From: Micromonospora sp. MA102
GTDB lineage: Bacteria > Actinomycetota > Actinomycetes > Mycobacteriales > Micromonosporaceae
NCBI RefSeq assembly: GCF_025460765.1
Contig: NZ_JAMWEG010000003.1
Span: 62,001-126,000, forward strand
Direction of reading: 5' to 3'
DNA: 64,000 nt
Below, piece after piece: positions 1 to 7,706 of the stretch (within the stretch, counting starts at the first letter, position 1; the number at the start of each line of letters is the position of its first letter). The notes below the pieces were generated by a model that was not told where the DNA came from, did not search any database, and was given only the letters and a program-made list of their open reading frames with translations. The position numbers were made by a program, and so were the translations under genes.

Positions 1-1688
1 TACGCGTTGGCCAGCTCCAGCGGAGTGGTCTGCGAGACGCCCAGGGTGAAGGCGCCCCACTGGTGCGCGGAGTCCTTGTTGGCGGCGAACTTGGCGTCGT
101 TGGAGGCGCGGAAGGTGATGCCCAGCTTCTCGGCGGCCTTCACCACGTTTTCCGCGCCGACCCGCTGCTGGAGCTCGACGAAGAAGGTGTTGACCGAGGC
201 GCCGAAGCCGCTCCACATGTTGTGCACGCCCGCCATCGACTTCGAGGCGTTCTGCGGGCAGTAGAAATGGGTGCCCTTGCAGGCGGCCGGGTTGCCCGAG
301 TCGATGATGTATTCCGACTTGAACTGCTCCTGGGCGTTGATGGTGTAGCTCAGCGGGTAGCCCTTCTCCAGGGCCGCCACCACCGTGAAGATCTTGAAGG
401 TCGAGCCGGCCTGGTAGCCGGTGATGCCGCCGCCGCCGGTGACCAGGGGGTTGACCGTGTTCGGGCGGTTGCCCCGGATCTTCTTCCGGGCCTTCTTCGG
501 GTCGCTGGAGATCTTGTTCTGCGGGTGGTCCGGGTCGTCGAGCTTGAAGTTCCGGTTGACCGCGATGGCGCGGACCCGCCCGCTGCCCGGCTCGATGGCG
601 GCCACCATCCGGGCGGCCGTGGCGTCCTCGCTCAGGTGGTTGCGGACCGCCTTGTCGGCGCCCCGCTGCGCCTGCACGTCCAGGGAGGTGGTGATGGTGT
701 AGCCACCGCTCTTCAGCCGCCGCTCCCGGTCGTAGGAGGTGGAGCCGAAGGTCTCCTGCTGGAGCCACCAGCGGTAGAAGTAGTCGCAGAAGAAGCCCCA
801 GGACCGGGTGTTGGTGGCGACGCAGCCGTTGGGGGTGCGCTTCTTCGCCACCTTGAGCTTGATCTGCTTGGCCTGGTCGGCCTGCTCCTTGGTGATGGCG
901 CCGGTCTGCACCATGTTGTCGATGACGTAGTCGCGTCGGCCGACCGCGTCCGGGTAGCCGGCCGGGGTGGTGGGGTCGAACGCGGTCGGCGCCTTCACCA
1001 GGCCGGCGAGCATCGCCGACTCCTGGATGTCGAGCTTGCTCGGCGGCTTGTTGAAGTAGACCTGGCTGGCGGCGTAGATGCCGTACGCGCCGTTGCCGAA
1101 GGCGGCGATGTTCAGGTAGCGCTCCAGGATCTCGTCCTTGGAGAGCTCCTTGTCGATCTGGAGCGCGTAGCGCATCTCGCGCAGCTTGCGGGCGCTGGTG
1201 TCCTCGGTCGCGGCCACCACGTCGGCCGGATGCGTCGCCGAGTACGAGATGGCGAGCCGGACGTACTGCATGGTGAGCGTCGACGCGCCCTGTCGCGAGT
1301 TCGTCCCGGACTGGTTGTTGACGAACGCCCGGGCCACACCGTTGAGGTCCACGCCGTTGTGCTTGTAGAAGTCGTGGTCCTCGGCCGCGACGATGGCCTT
1401 CTGCATGATCGGCGCGATGTCCTTGAGCTTCACGTCGCGCCGGTTCTCGTCGTACATGGTGGCCAGCGGTGTCTTGCCGTCGGAGGCCAGCAGGTAGGTG
1501 ATCTGCGGGGCCCGGGCCACCGTCAGTTCGGTGGGGAGCGCGCCGAAGGTCTCGGCTCCGGCCTTCGCGGCCAGTCCGGACATCGCCACCGCGGGGAAGG
1601 CCGCCGCAGCGACCACCACGCCGGCCAACAGGCCACAGATGAGTAGCGATGCGGCGTTGGTCAGCACGTTGTGGTCACGTTTCCGCAT
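1..1688 (-). CDS. ponA2: Class A penicillin-binding protein (bifunctional transglycosylase/transpeptidase), 3' end outside window
   Basis: Builds peptidoglycan at the outer face of the membrane: polymerises glycan strands and cross-links stem peptides. Translating the minus strand from ATG at 1688 (GAGGTGA Shine-Dalgarno just upstream) gives a short basic N-terminus MRKR, one membrane anchor (about residues 10-35), then a GT51 domain with the AAEDHDFYKHNG catalytic-glutamate motif and the RQGASTLTMQ motif. A transpeptidase domain follows with the serine motif AGSTFK and the SVN motif. The reading frame is open to base 1 after about 562 codons, so the KTG box and any PASTA tail lie outside. 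Divergent from wblA, as ponA2 is from whiB4 in M. tuberculosis. Family assignment is secure; the ponA2 name rests on synteny. Confidence 0.93.
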   Translation of the reverse strand, partial: MRKRDHNVLTNAASLLICGLLAGVVVAAAAFPAVAMSGLAAKAGAETFGALPTELTVARAPQITYLLASDGKTPLATMYDENRRDVKLKDIAPIMQKAIVAAEDHDFYKHNGVDLNGVARAFVNNQSGTNSRQGASTLTMQYVRLAISYSATHPADVVAATEDTSARKLREMRYALQIDKELSKDEILERYLNIAAFGNGAYGIYAASQVYFNKPPSKLDIQESAMLAGLVKAPTAFDPTTPAGYPDAVGRRDYVIDNMVQTGAITKEQADQAKQIKLKVAKKRTPNGCVATNTRSWGFFCDYFYRWWLQQETFGSTSYDRERRLKSGGYTITTSLDVQAQRGADKAVRNHLSEDATAARMVAAIEPGSGRVRAIAVNRNFKLDDPDHPQNKISSDPKKARKKIRGNRPNTVNPLVTGGGGITGYQAGSTFKIFTVVAALEKGYPLSYTINAQEQFKSEYIIDSGNPAACKGTHFYCPQNASKSMAGVHNMWSGFGASVNTFFVELQQRVGAENVVKAAEKLGITFRASNDAKFAANKDSAHQWGAFTLGVSQTTPLELANA

Positions 1689-2089
1689 CCAGGTCACCTC
1701 GACAGGGTACGCGAGTAGGGAACGAGGGGCGCGCGGGGAAGTTTCCCATTTCCTGCGCGCGCCGGCCTCGTTGTGCTAAACGCACGAACCCCGGTGCGTG
1801 GTTGCGTGAAACCTGGCAGAAGTCTCCTCCGAACGGAGGAGTGGCGCAGCGTTTTCACCTACTCCGGCCGGGTAGACGGCGGGCGAAAGCCCGGGAAGCC
1901 GGGAGTGTCCGGAATGATGGATTTCGCCGACAACGTTGCGTAATCAGGCGACTACACAGCATGATGGTGGCGGCGACAGCAGCCACACGTCGTCCGCGCC
2001 GCCCTGGGGAGGCCGGCCCGGACGACCGGGGGGAATTCGACGGCTGGTCGCGCGAAGTCGGTAGGTACTGCAAGGGGGGACGTGTACAG
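1689..2089. promoter_or_regulatory. Divergent intergenic region between PBP and wblA
   Basis: About 400 bp with no gene that I can support. It must carry both divergent promoters. A TACCCT box on the minus strand (1704-1709) sits just before the PBP Shine-Dalgarno. A perfect 7-bp hairpin lies at 1824-1841. The wblA leader ends in a G-rich Shine-Dalgarno at about 2073-2080. Long leaders are usual for WhiB-type genes. Confidence 0.6.
1824..1841. repeat. Perfect inverted repeat upstream of wblA
   Basis: CTCCTCC-GAAC-GGAGGAG, a 7-bp perfect stem with a 4-base loop, about 250 bp before wblA. One arm is Shine-Dalgarno-like and the other anti-Shine-Dalgarno-like. It could be an operator or an RNA hairpin; function is inferred only from position. 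Confidence 0.5.
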
Positions 2090-2410
2090 ATGGGCATGAT
2101 CACTGACTGGCCGTCACTGGCGGCGTGTCAGAACGGGGACCCGGACGCGTTGTTCGTACAGGGCGCCGAACAGAACGTGGCGAAAAGGATCTGCCGGAGC
2201 TGCCCAGTTCGGTACGAGTGCCTGGCCGACGCGCTCGACAACCGGATCGAGTTCGGTGTGTGGGGTGGCATGACCGAACGCGAGCGCCGGGCGCTGCTGC
2301 GGCGTCATCCGCAGGTCACCAGCTGGCGCAAGATGTTCGAGGCGGCCATGAAGAAGAACGCCAAGGAGAAGGCCGGTCGGGACAAGGTCCTCGTGACCAC
2401 GGCCAACTGA
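2090..2410 (+). CDS. wblA: WhiB-family iron-sulfur transcription factor (WhiB4/WblA type)
   Basis: A 106-residue [4Fe-4S] regulator. Four cysteines at 13, 35, 38 and 44 give the C-X21-C-X2-C-X5-C cluster pattern, followed by the GVWGG turn (FGVWGGMTERERR) and a lysine/arginine-rich DNA-binding tail ending in KKNAKEKAGRDK. Start chosen at ATG 2090 because a GGGGGGA Shine-Dalgarno lies 9 nt upstream; ATG 2096 is possible but worse spaced. Its neighbours, a PBP on one side and two ArsA-like ATPases on the other, match M. tuberculosis whiB4 (Rv3681c) and, from memory, Streptomyces wblA. WhiB4 is a redox sensor and WblA controls the switch from growth to development and antibiotic production; which role applies here is inferred. 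The coding sequence is convergent with bagB, 25 bp away. Confidence 0.95.
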   Translation: MGMITDWPSLAACQNGDPDALFVQGAEQNVAKRICRSCPVRYECLADALDNRIEFGVWGGMTERERRALLRRHPQVTSWRKMFEAAMKKNAKEKAGRDKVLVTTAN

Positions 2411-2435
2411 CCGACGCGCCGGTCGGTCGCGCCGC

Positions 2436-3584
2436 TCAGTGCCGGCTGATCGCCTCGCCGATCGTCCGCAGCCCGTCGACGTCGTGCACGTCGGCGGGCT
2501 GCGCCGTCACCGACACCGCCGGCACCGCCGGGAACGCCTCGGTGAACCGGGCCGCCACCCGCTCCTCGCGGGCCGCCTGCTCGGCCAGCGTGGCGTGCGC
2601 GCGCAGCACCTCGGCGGTGCGCTCGTGTTCGCCCGCCCCCGCCAGCCGCTCCGCCGCGGCCAGACTGTCCGCCGCGGACAGGTCCGGCACCGCCGGCCGG
2701 TGCACCCGGTTGAGCACCAGGCCGGCGAGCGGCATCCGCTCGGCGCCCAGCCGGCCGGCGAAGTAGGCGGCCTCGCGGACCGCGTCCGGTTCCGGTGCCG
2801 CGACCAGCAGGAACGCCGTCTCGCGGGCCTGGAGGATGCGGTACGTCTGCTCGGCCCGCTGCCGGAACCCACCGAACATCGAGTCCAGCGCGGCGACGAA
2901 GCCCGACAGGTCGGTGAGCAGTTGCGCGCCGATCACCTTCTGCACCACCTTCGAGAACATCCCGAAGCTGGCCGTCACCAGGCTGAACATGCTCCGCCCG
3001 CCGCTGCGGGCCGGCGCCAGCAGCAGCCGCAGCATCCGCCCGTCCAGGAAGCGGGAGAGCCGGGCCGGCGCGTCCAGGAAGTCGAGCGCCGAGCGCGACG
3101 GCGGGGTGTCCACGACGATGAGGTCCCACTCGCCCCGCGCGTGCAGCTGACCCAGCTTCTCCATCGCCATGTATTCCTGCGTGCCCGCGAAGGTGGAGCT
3201 CATGGCCTGGTAGAAGGGGTTGGCGAAGATCTCCGCCGCCTTCGCCGGGTCGGTGTGCTGGAGCACCACGTCGTCGAAGGTGCGCTTCATGTCGAGCATC
3301 ATGGCGTGCAACTGGCCGCCGCTGGACTCGACGTCGATCCCCTTGACCTGGCGTGGGGTGTTGTCCAGCTCGGTCAGGCCGAGCGACTGGGCCAGCCGGC
3401 GGGCCGGGTCGATGGTGAGCACCACCGTCCGCCGGCCGTGCTGTTCGGCCGCCCGCAGCGCCAGAGCCGCCGCGGTGGTCGTCTTGCCCACTCCGCCCGC
3501 CCCGCAGCAGACCACGATCCGCACGCCCGGATCGGCGAGGATCTGGTCGACGTCCAGCGGTGGCGCCGCGTCTTCGGAAGGCAC
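2436..3584 (-). CDS. bagB: ArsA/GET3-like ATPase (Rv3680/BagB type)
   Basis: A 382-residue SIMIBI-class ATPase. Near the N-terminus it has a P-loop of the deviant kind (GAGGVGKTT, about residues 26-34), then VLTIDPARRLAQSLG and VVDTPPSRSALDFLD, typical of ArsA/GET3. A hydrophobic, methionine-rich stretch (MLRLLLAP to MFSKVVQKVIG) could form the membrane-helix binding groove seen in GET3. Mycobacterial homologues BagA/BagB are described as GET3-like proteins; the client here is unknown and no arsenic genes are present. GTG 3584 is preferred over TTG 3587 because a TACGCT -10 box (3591-3596) ends exactly 6 nt upstream, which suggests a leaderless transcript. It lies 54 bp downstream of bagA. 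Confidence 0.88.
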   Translation of the reverse strand: MPSEDAAPPLDVDQILADPGVRIVVCCGAGGVGKTTTAAALALRAAEQHGRRTVVLTIDPARRLAQSLGLTELDNTPRQVKGIDVESSGGQLHAMMLDMKRTFDDVVLQHTDPAKAAEIFANPFYQAMSSTFAGTQEYMAMEKLGQLHARGEWDLIVVDTPPSRSALDFLDAPARLSRFLDGRMLRLLLAPARSGGRSMFSLVTASFGMFSKVVQKVIGAQLLTDLSGFVAALDSMFGGFRQRAEQTYRILQARETAFLLVAAPEPDAVREAAYFAGRLGAERMPLAGLVLNRVHRPAVPDLSAADSLAAAERLAGAGEHERTAEVLRAHATLAEQAAREERVAARFTEAFPAVPAVSVTAQPADVHDVDGLRTIGEAISRH

Positions 3585-3590
3585 CAATCG

Positions 3591-3596
3591 AGCGTA
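3591..3596 (-). promoter_or_regulatory. -10 box of leaderless bagB
   Basis: TACGCT on the minus strand, 6 nt before GTG 3584. The spacing places the transcript start at or next to the start codon. Confidence 0.5.
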
Positions 3597-3641
3597 TCGG
3601 TCTCGAGGGTCTCTCTGCTCCGTGCCGGCCGCAGGTGTGAG

Positions 3642-4616
3642 TCAATCCGCCCGGACGAGCGTCTCGGCCAGCGTCTCCAGCCCCGCCCGGTCGACCCCGC
3701 CGGGCAGCAGCGGCAGCTCGGTCAGGGGCAGGCCCAGCTCCACCAGCTCGGCGCGGAGCGAATCCTCCAGCTCCCGGCGTACCTGCTGGTCACGGGCCTC
3801 GGCGGCGAGGCCGGCCACGGTCCGGGCGTCGGTCGGCAGGCCGGCGGCGGCCAGCCCGCGCTTCAGTTCGGCGGCGGTCACCGGGCGGTCGGCCGGCACC
3901 GGGGGCCGGGCCCCGTTGACGATCACCCGGCCGACCGGGAAGCCGAGCTTGGCCAGCTCGGCGATCGCGTCGACGGTCTCCTGGACCGGCATCTCCTCCA
4001 GCAGCGTGACCACGTGCACCGCGGTCATCGGCGACCGGAGCAGCGCCGAGACCCCCTCGCTCTGGGTCTTGATCGGGCCCACCTTGGCCAGCCGGGCGGT
4101 CTCCGCGGTGACGTTGAGGAAGCGGCCGATCCGCCCGGTCGGCGGCGCGTCCAGCACCACCGCGTCGTACGCCCGGCGTTGCCCGCTGGTTCGGGTGGTC
4201 GCCTCCTTGACCTTGCCGGTGAGCAGCACGTCCCGCAGGCCCGGGGCGATGGTGGTGGCGAAGTCGATGGCGCCCAGCTTGCGCAGCGCGCGGCCGGCCG
4301 CGCCGAGCTTGTAGAACATGTCCAGGTATTCGAGGAGCGCCTCCTCGGCGTCGACCGCCAGGGCACGCACCGCGCCGCCGCCGGGCGCGTCGGTCAGGTG
4401 CCGCTCCTCGTAGGGCAGCGGGTCGGTGCCGAAGAGCTGGGCGATGCCCTGCCGCCCCTCCACCTCGACCAGCAGGGTGCGCCGGCCGCCGGCGGCCAGC
4501 CCGAGGGCCAGCGCCGCCGCCACGCTGGTCTTGCCCGTGCCGCCCTTGCCGGTCACCACGTGCAGGCGGGCCGGCCATCTGCCGGCGGACTCGGCCGGCT
4601 GCTCAGTCGCTGCCAC
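3642..4616 (-). CDS. bagA: ArsA/GET3-like ATPase (Rv3679/BagA type)
   Basis: A 324-residue paralogue of the downstream ATPase, with a deviant Walker A motif GKGGTGKTS at about residues 23-31, where the first lysine is the signature lysine that reaches across the dimer. It also has LLVEVEGRQGIAQLFG and VVLDAPPTGRIGRFLN. It is shorter than its partner. The two are probably a heteromeric or paired GET3-like system, as proposed for the M. tuberculosis pair. The GTG start at 4616 is supported by a TAGGCT box at 4623-4628, 6 nt upstream. The gene lies 26 bp after the stop of the small membrane-protein gene at 4643-5224 and likely shares its transcript as well. Confidence 0.88.
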   Translation of the reverse strand: MAATEQPAESAGRWPARLHVVTGKGGTGKTSVAAALALGLAAGGRRTLLVEVEGRQGIAQLFGTDPLPYEERHLTDAPGGGAVRALAVDAEEALLEYLDMFYKLGAAGRALRKLGAIDFATTIAPGLRDVLLTGKVKEATTRTSGQRRAYDAVVLDAPPTGRIGRFLNVTAETARLAKVGPIKTQSEGVSALLRSPMTAVHVVTLLEEMPVQETVDAIAELAKLGFPVGRVIVNGARPPVPADRPVTAAELKRGLAAAGLPTDARTVAGLAAEARDQQVRRELEDSLRAELVELGLPLTELPLLPGGVDRAGLETLAETLVRAD

Positions 4617-4622
4617 CCGTCG

Positions 4623-4628
4623 AGCCTA
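4623..4628 (-). promoter_or_regulatory. -10 box of leaderless bagA
   Basis: TAGGCT on the minus strand, followed by 6 nt and GTG 4616. Confidence 0.5.
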
Positions 4629-4642
4629 TCCAGCCGTCGCGG

Positions 4643-5224
4643 TCAGGCGACCTCGCAGACCCACCAACCCGTCTTCCGCACCACCGTGAAGCGCAGTTCC
4701 TGGTCGGCCATCTTCTCGTCGGCCGTGGTCATGGTGACCCTGGTGCTGACCGTGGCCCGGTCCCCGGTCTGGTTGTCCACCTTCGGGGTGGTCCAGCGGA
4801 ACCGCGCGTTCTGGTACTGCCCGGCGTACTTCCGCACCTCGGCGACCTTGGCGGCGATCTTCTTGTCGTCGCGCGACGCCGAGCAGACGAAGGTGGCCGC
4901 CGCGCGGGCGTCCCGGTCCTTGTAGACCGCGGTGAGGAAGCCGTCCACGGCGACCGTCGGCTCCTTGGCGCCCTGGCCGTCCTCGGCCTGCCGCAGGGTG
5001 AGGAACGCAGCCGTGCCGCCACCGCCGCAGAGCAGGACCGCCGCGGCCAGCACGATCGAGGCGATCAGCAGGCCGCGCCGCTTCTTCGGGGCCGCCGGCT
5101 GCGGGTACGGCGGGTAGCCGGTCGCCGGCGGGCCGCCGGGGGCCGGCGTGGCGCCGGCGGTCGGCTCCTGGTGGGCGGGGCCTCCGGGCGAGCCGGCGGC
5201 GCCACCGATGGGCGGTTGGGTCAT
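4643..5224 (-). CDS. Proline-rich single-pass membrane protein, unknown function
   Basis: 193 residues. A cytoplasmic Pro/Gly/Ala-rich N-terminus (about 60 residues, starting MTQPPIGG) is followed by KKRR, one membrane helix, and a roughly 110-residue extracytoplasmic domain with two cysteines (TFVCSAS and WWVCEVA). That domain looks like the small NTF2-like folds found in many actinobacterial membrane proteins. The protein at 57367-57936 has the same layout, including the ending W-x-V-C. Start at ATG 5224 because GGGGGAA lies upstream; a longer frame to 5305 is unsupported. It is first in a minus-strand run with bagA and bagB, so it could be a client or anchor of those ATPases, which is inference only. 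Confidence 0.75.
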   Translation of the reverse strand: MTQPPIGGAAGSPGGPAHQEPTAGATPAPGGPPATGYPPYPQPAAPKKRRGLLIASIVLAAAVLLCGGGGTAAFLTLRQAEDGQGAKEPTVAVDGFLTAVYKDRDARAAATFVCSASRDDKKIAAKVAEVRKYAGQYQNARFRWTTPKVDNQTGDRATVSTRVTMTTADEKMADQELRFTVVRKTGWWVCEVA

Positions 5225-5568
5225 GTCGTTCCCCCGGGGTGCGGCGCGCCGACGCCGCCCCAGGCGACGGACACGTGATCGAGCGTGGCGGGCGAGCGCG
5301 GGCACTCATCCAGACCGGAAGGGTAGCGGTCGGCGGACGGCTTGCCAGCCCCGCGTACGCCGCGCCGCGCCACGCCGGACGTGAGCCCGCCGCCGCTTTC
5401 CCGATCGGGGATGTGTCGCATATGTGACTGGAGGTGAGCGGGCGCGCGCGTCCCGTTGCCGGGACTCTCGGCAGGTCCTACGTTCGTCGCGACGCGGGGG
5501 CCGGACCGGTGAGGGGTTCCGAGCCGGATGGTGGTGACGTGAACAGGTACGACGCCCGGAGGCAGCGG
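5225..5568. other. Divergent intergenic region without a gene
   Basis: 344 bp between divergent genes. No convincing reading frame was found. The only clear structure is a near-palindrome at 5415-5428 containing CATATG. Confidence 0.5.
5415..5428. promoter_or_regulatory. Near-palindromic candidate operator
   Basis: GTCGCATATGTGAC, a 14-bp inverted repeat with a single mismatched pair, located in the divergent intergenic region. The half-site orientation is not that of a Crp site. Confidence 0.3.
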
Positions 5569-6015
5569 ATGCGCGACGCGGAGAACATTCCCCGAGCCCA
5601 GTTCCCCGGCGAGCGGGCCGGACGGCTCGGCGACGCCGAGGGGCCCGGCGCGGGAGCGCCGTTCAACGAGCGGTCCTACCGCCCGCCCGCCGAGGTGGTG
5701 CGCACCCTGGGCCGGCCGGCCGGGCGGGGCCGCGACGAGGAGGAGCCCGGCTACGTCATCCACCTGCCGGTCCGGGTCCCCGACCTGGCGGCGGCCACCG
5801 CGCTCGCCTCCACCGTGGCCACCTCGCTGGGCTTCCTCAGCGAGCTGGACGCCGGCGAGACCACCGTTTCCACGGCCGACGACCAGAACAACCGGCACCG
5901 GGTCTTCTGCGACCTGCTGCTGCCCGACCGCACCCGCTGCCCCCAGCGGTACGAGCACGAGGGCCCCTGCGGTGAGCCGTCCGGTACGCCGGAGCAGCGT
6001 CCCGCGTCCCCGTAA
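5569..6015 (+). CDS. Conserved hypothetical protein with two cysteine-containing motifs
   Basis: 148 residues, no membrane segment, not recognised. The first 50 residues are Gly/Arg/Pro-rich and probably disordered. The folded part runs from about residue 55 (EEEPGYVIHLPVRVPDLAAA) through an alpha/beta-like stretch (TVATSLGFLSEL) to RVFCDLLLPDRTRCPQRYEHEGPC, whose three cysteines and a histidine could bind metal. Start chosen at ATG 5569 because GGAGG lies 6 nt upstream at 5558-5562; earlier GTG 5539 has a weaker site. It is encoded upstream of the DUF4177 and RidA genes on the same strand. Confidence 0.7.
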   Translation: MRDAENIPRAQFPGERAGRLGDAEGPGAGAPFNERSYRPPAEVVRTLGRPAGRGRDEEEPGYVIHLPVRVPDLAAATALASTVATSLGFLSELDAGETTVSTADDQNNRHRVFCDLLLPDRTRCPQRYEHEGPCGEPSGTPEQRPASP

Positions 6016-6077
6016 CGGCGGCGGACCGTAGGCTGTGCCTGACCGCAGTCCATGTCAGGCAAGGGAGCCTTCACCCG

Positions 6078-6233
6078 ATGCAGAAGTGGGAATACGCCAC
6101 GGTCCCGTTGCTGGTCCACGCGACCAAGCAGATCCTCGACAACTGGGGCGAGGACGGCTGGGAGCTGGTCTCCGTGGTTCCCGGTCCGAACCCGGAGCAG
6201 CTCGTCGCCTACCTCAAGCGTCCGAAGGGCTGA
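6078..6233 (+). CDS. Small DUF4177-type protein
   Basis: 51 residues starting MQKWEYATVPLLVHATKQIL and containing NWGEDGWELVSVVPG, the hallmark of the DUF4177 family (W-E-Y ... GWELV-V). Function is unknown. An equally small gene occupies the same place in M. tuberculosis (Rv3678A), directly before the RidA-like gene. A TAGGCT box at 6029-6034 and a GGGAG Shine-Dalgarno at 6063-6067 precede it. The stop is followed 3 bp later by an intercistronic repeat that leads into the next gene. Confidence 0.85.
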   Translation: MQKWEYATVPLLVHATKQILDNWGEDGWELVSVVPGPNPEQLVAYLKRPKG

Positions 6234-6236
6234 CCC

Positions 6237-6289
6237 GTGAGCGCGAGGAGTGAGCCGGGCCTGCGAGCCCCGCAGTCGCGAACGAAGGA
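6237..6289 (+). repeat. Intercistronic repeat, copy 1
   Basis: A 53-bp element beginning GTGAGCGCGAGGA and ending GCAGTCGCGAACGAAGGA. It starts 3 bp after the DUF4177 stop, and its last bases are the Shine-Dalgarno of the RidA-like gene. Related copies lie at 19474-19524 and 21143-21196 on the other strand. Confidence 0.75.
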
Positions 6290-6298
6290 CGGCACAGC

Positions 6299-6760
6299 AT
6301 GAGCAACGGACCGCACGCGAAGCTCGCGGAACTCGGCCTGACCCTGCCCGAGGTGGCGTCGCCGCTGGCCAGCTACGTGCCGGCCGTCCAGTCCGGGCAG
6401 CACGTCTACGTCTCGGGTCAGCTTCCGATCGCCGAGGGCAAGCTGCTCGCCACCGGCAAGGTCGGCAACGGCGTCTCCGCCGAGCAGGCGAAGGACCTGG
6501 CGCAGCGGTGCGCGTTGAACGCGCTCGCCGCGATCGACTCGCTGGTCGGGCTGGAGAACGTCGTCAAGATCGTCAAGCTGACCGGCTTCGTGGCCAGCGC
6601 GCCCGGCTTCACCGGCCAGCCCGGCGTGGTCAACGGCGCCTCCGAGCTGTTCGGCGCCGTCTTCGGCGAGGCCGGCCGGCACGCCCGCAGCGCGGTCGGC
6701 GTCGCCGAGCTTCCCCTGGACGCCCCCGTCGAGGTCGAGGTCATCGTCGAGGTCGCCTGA
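6299..6760 (+). CDS. RidA/YjgF-family protein (Rv3678c type)
   Basis: 153 residues. Members of this family deaminate reactive enamine/imine intermediates or bind small metabolites. The sequence has the family's beta-strand and helix pattern: VYVSGQLPIAEG, the central helix LAQRCALNALAAIDSLVGL, and the C-terminal RSAVGVAELPLDAPVEVE, whose arginine corresponds to the substrate-binding arginine of RidA. This longer class (about 150 residues) is the one found next to crp and MBL genes in actinobacteria. ATG 6299 is preceded by GAAGGA, supplied by the intercistronic repeat. The substrate is not known. Confidence 0.88.
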   Translation: MSNGPHAKLAELGLTLPEVASPLASYVPAVQSGQHVYVSGQLPIAEGKLLATGKVGNGVSAEQAKDLAQRCALNALAAIDSLVGLENVVKIVKLTGFVASAPGFTGQPGVVNGASELFGAVFGEAGRHARSAVGVAELPLDAPVEVEVIVEVA

Positions 6761-6774
6761 CGCCGCGTACCCGT

Positions 6775-6842
6775 GATCTTGCCGGTGCCGGTGGGGCAGA
6801 CGACCCGCAAGGGGACATAACTCCTGGCGGCACCGCAAGATC
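6775..6842. repeat. Long inverted repeat between RidA-like and MBL genes
   Basis: The arm at 6775-6790 (GATCTTGCCGGTGCCG) pairs with the arm at 6828-6842 (CGGCACCGCAAGATC) with one bulged base; the spacer is 37 nt. It fills most of the gap between the two genes. It could end the upstream transcript, or be a REP-like element. Confidence 0.5.
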
Positions 6843-6865
6843 GCGGGCAGTGGCGGGCGGGGTCG

Positions 6866-6871
6866 TACGAT
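6866..6871 (+). promoter_or_regulatory. -10 box of leaderless MBL gene
   Basis: TACGAT, 7 nt before ATG 6879, with no Shine-Dalgarno between them. Confidence 0.5.
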
Positions 6872-6878
6872 CGCTGCC

Positions 6879-7706
6879 ATGGGGCCTGTGACCGGAGCCG
6901 CTGGGGCGCTCGCGGACGAGCTGCCGGAGTGGGTGACGCTGGTGCGTGCCCCCAACCCGGGGCCGATGACGCTCGACGGCACGAACACCTGGGTGCTGCG
7001 CGCCCCGGGCGCCGAGCACGCCGTGGTGGTCGACCCCGGCCCGGCCGACGAGGAGCACCTCGCCGCGCTCGCCGCGCACGGCCCGGTCGGTCTCGTGCTG
7101 ATCACCCACGGGCACGCCGACCACACCGAGGGCGCGCCGCGGCTCAGTGAGCTGCTCGGCGGGGTGCCCGTCCTCGCCGTCGACCCGGCGCACACCGTCG
7201 GCGGCGCGCCGCTGACCCCGGACACCCTGCTCGACGCCGGCCTGGACATCCGCCTTCTCGCCACCCCCGGGCACACCGCCGACTCGGTCTGCTTCCTGGT
7301 CGGGCACGGCGACGAGCGGGTCGTGCTCACCGGCGACACCATCCTCGGGCGGGGCACCACCGTGGTCGCCCACCCGGACGGGCACCTCGGCGACTACCTG
7401 GCGAGCCTGGAGCTGCTCGCCACGTACCGGGGGATCCCGGCGTTGCCGGGGCACGGCCCCGCGCTGGCCGACTGCGGTGTGGCGGCCGACTTCTACCTGG
7501 CCCACCGGCGGGCGCGGCTCGACCAGGTGCGCGCGGCGGTCGCCGCCGGCGCGACCACCGCGCCCGAGGTCGTCGAGCGGGTCTACGCGGACGTCGACCG
7601 GTCGCTGTGGTGGGCCGCCGAATGGTCGGTCCGGGCCCAGCTGGAGTACCTCGGGGTGAGCCCCCGGGAATCCGGCGCCGGGGGTACGGGGTTGGAGCTG
7701 CCGTGA
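6879..7706 (+). CDS. Metallo-beta-lactamase-fold hydrolase (Rv3677c type)
   Basis: 275 residues. The zinc-binding motif THGHADHTEG (HxHxDH, about residues 77-86) is followed by further ligands in ATPGHTADS, LTGDTILG and LPGHGP, the order of glyoxalase II/RNase-like MBL proteins. The C-terminal 60 residues form the small winged-helix-like tail (RRARLDQVRAAVAAG, VVERVYADV) seen in LACTB2-type members, some of which act on RNA. The substrate here is unknown. In M. tuberculosis this gene sits beside crp; here crp is 21 kb away. The stop overlaps the next start (GTGA), so the cyclase is translationally coupled to it. Confidence 0.9.
   Translation: MGPVTGAAGALADELPEWVTLVRAPNPGPMTLDGTNTWVLRAPGAEHAVVVDPGPADEEHLAALAAHGPVGLVLITHGHADHTEGAPRLSELLGGVPVLAVDPAHTVGGAPLTPDTLLDAGLDIRLLATPGHTADSVCFLVGHGDERVVLTGDTILGRGTTVVAHPDGHLGDYLASLELLATYRGIPALPGHGPALADCGVAADFYLAHRRARLDQVRAAVAAGATTAPEVVERVYADVDRSLWWAAEWSVRAQLEYLGVSPRESGAGGTGLELP

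Noticed and set aside
63..1646. Long plus-strand reading frame opposite the PBP gene
   Set aside because: Its translation is Gly/Ala/Arg/Val-rich without domains, while the minus strand reads a complete class A PBP. High GC creates such shadows throughout the window, for example 2439-4925, 17585-19468 and 38153-41056.
1649..2089. Extended start for the WhiB-type protein
   Set aside because: The upstream frame has no WhiB-like sequence, and a good Shine-Dalgarno sits before ATG 2090.
5412..5428. Crp binding site
   Set aside because: The TGTGA and TCACA-like half-sites point the wrong way; the structure is a different palindrome.
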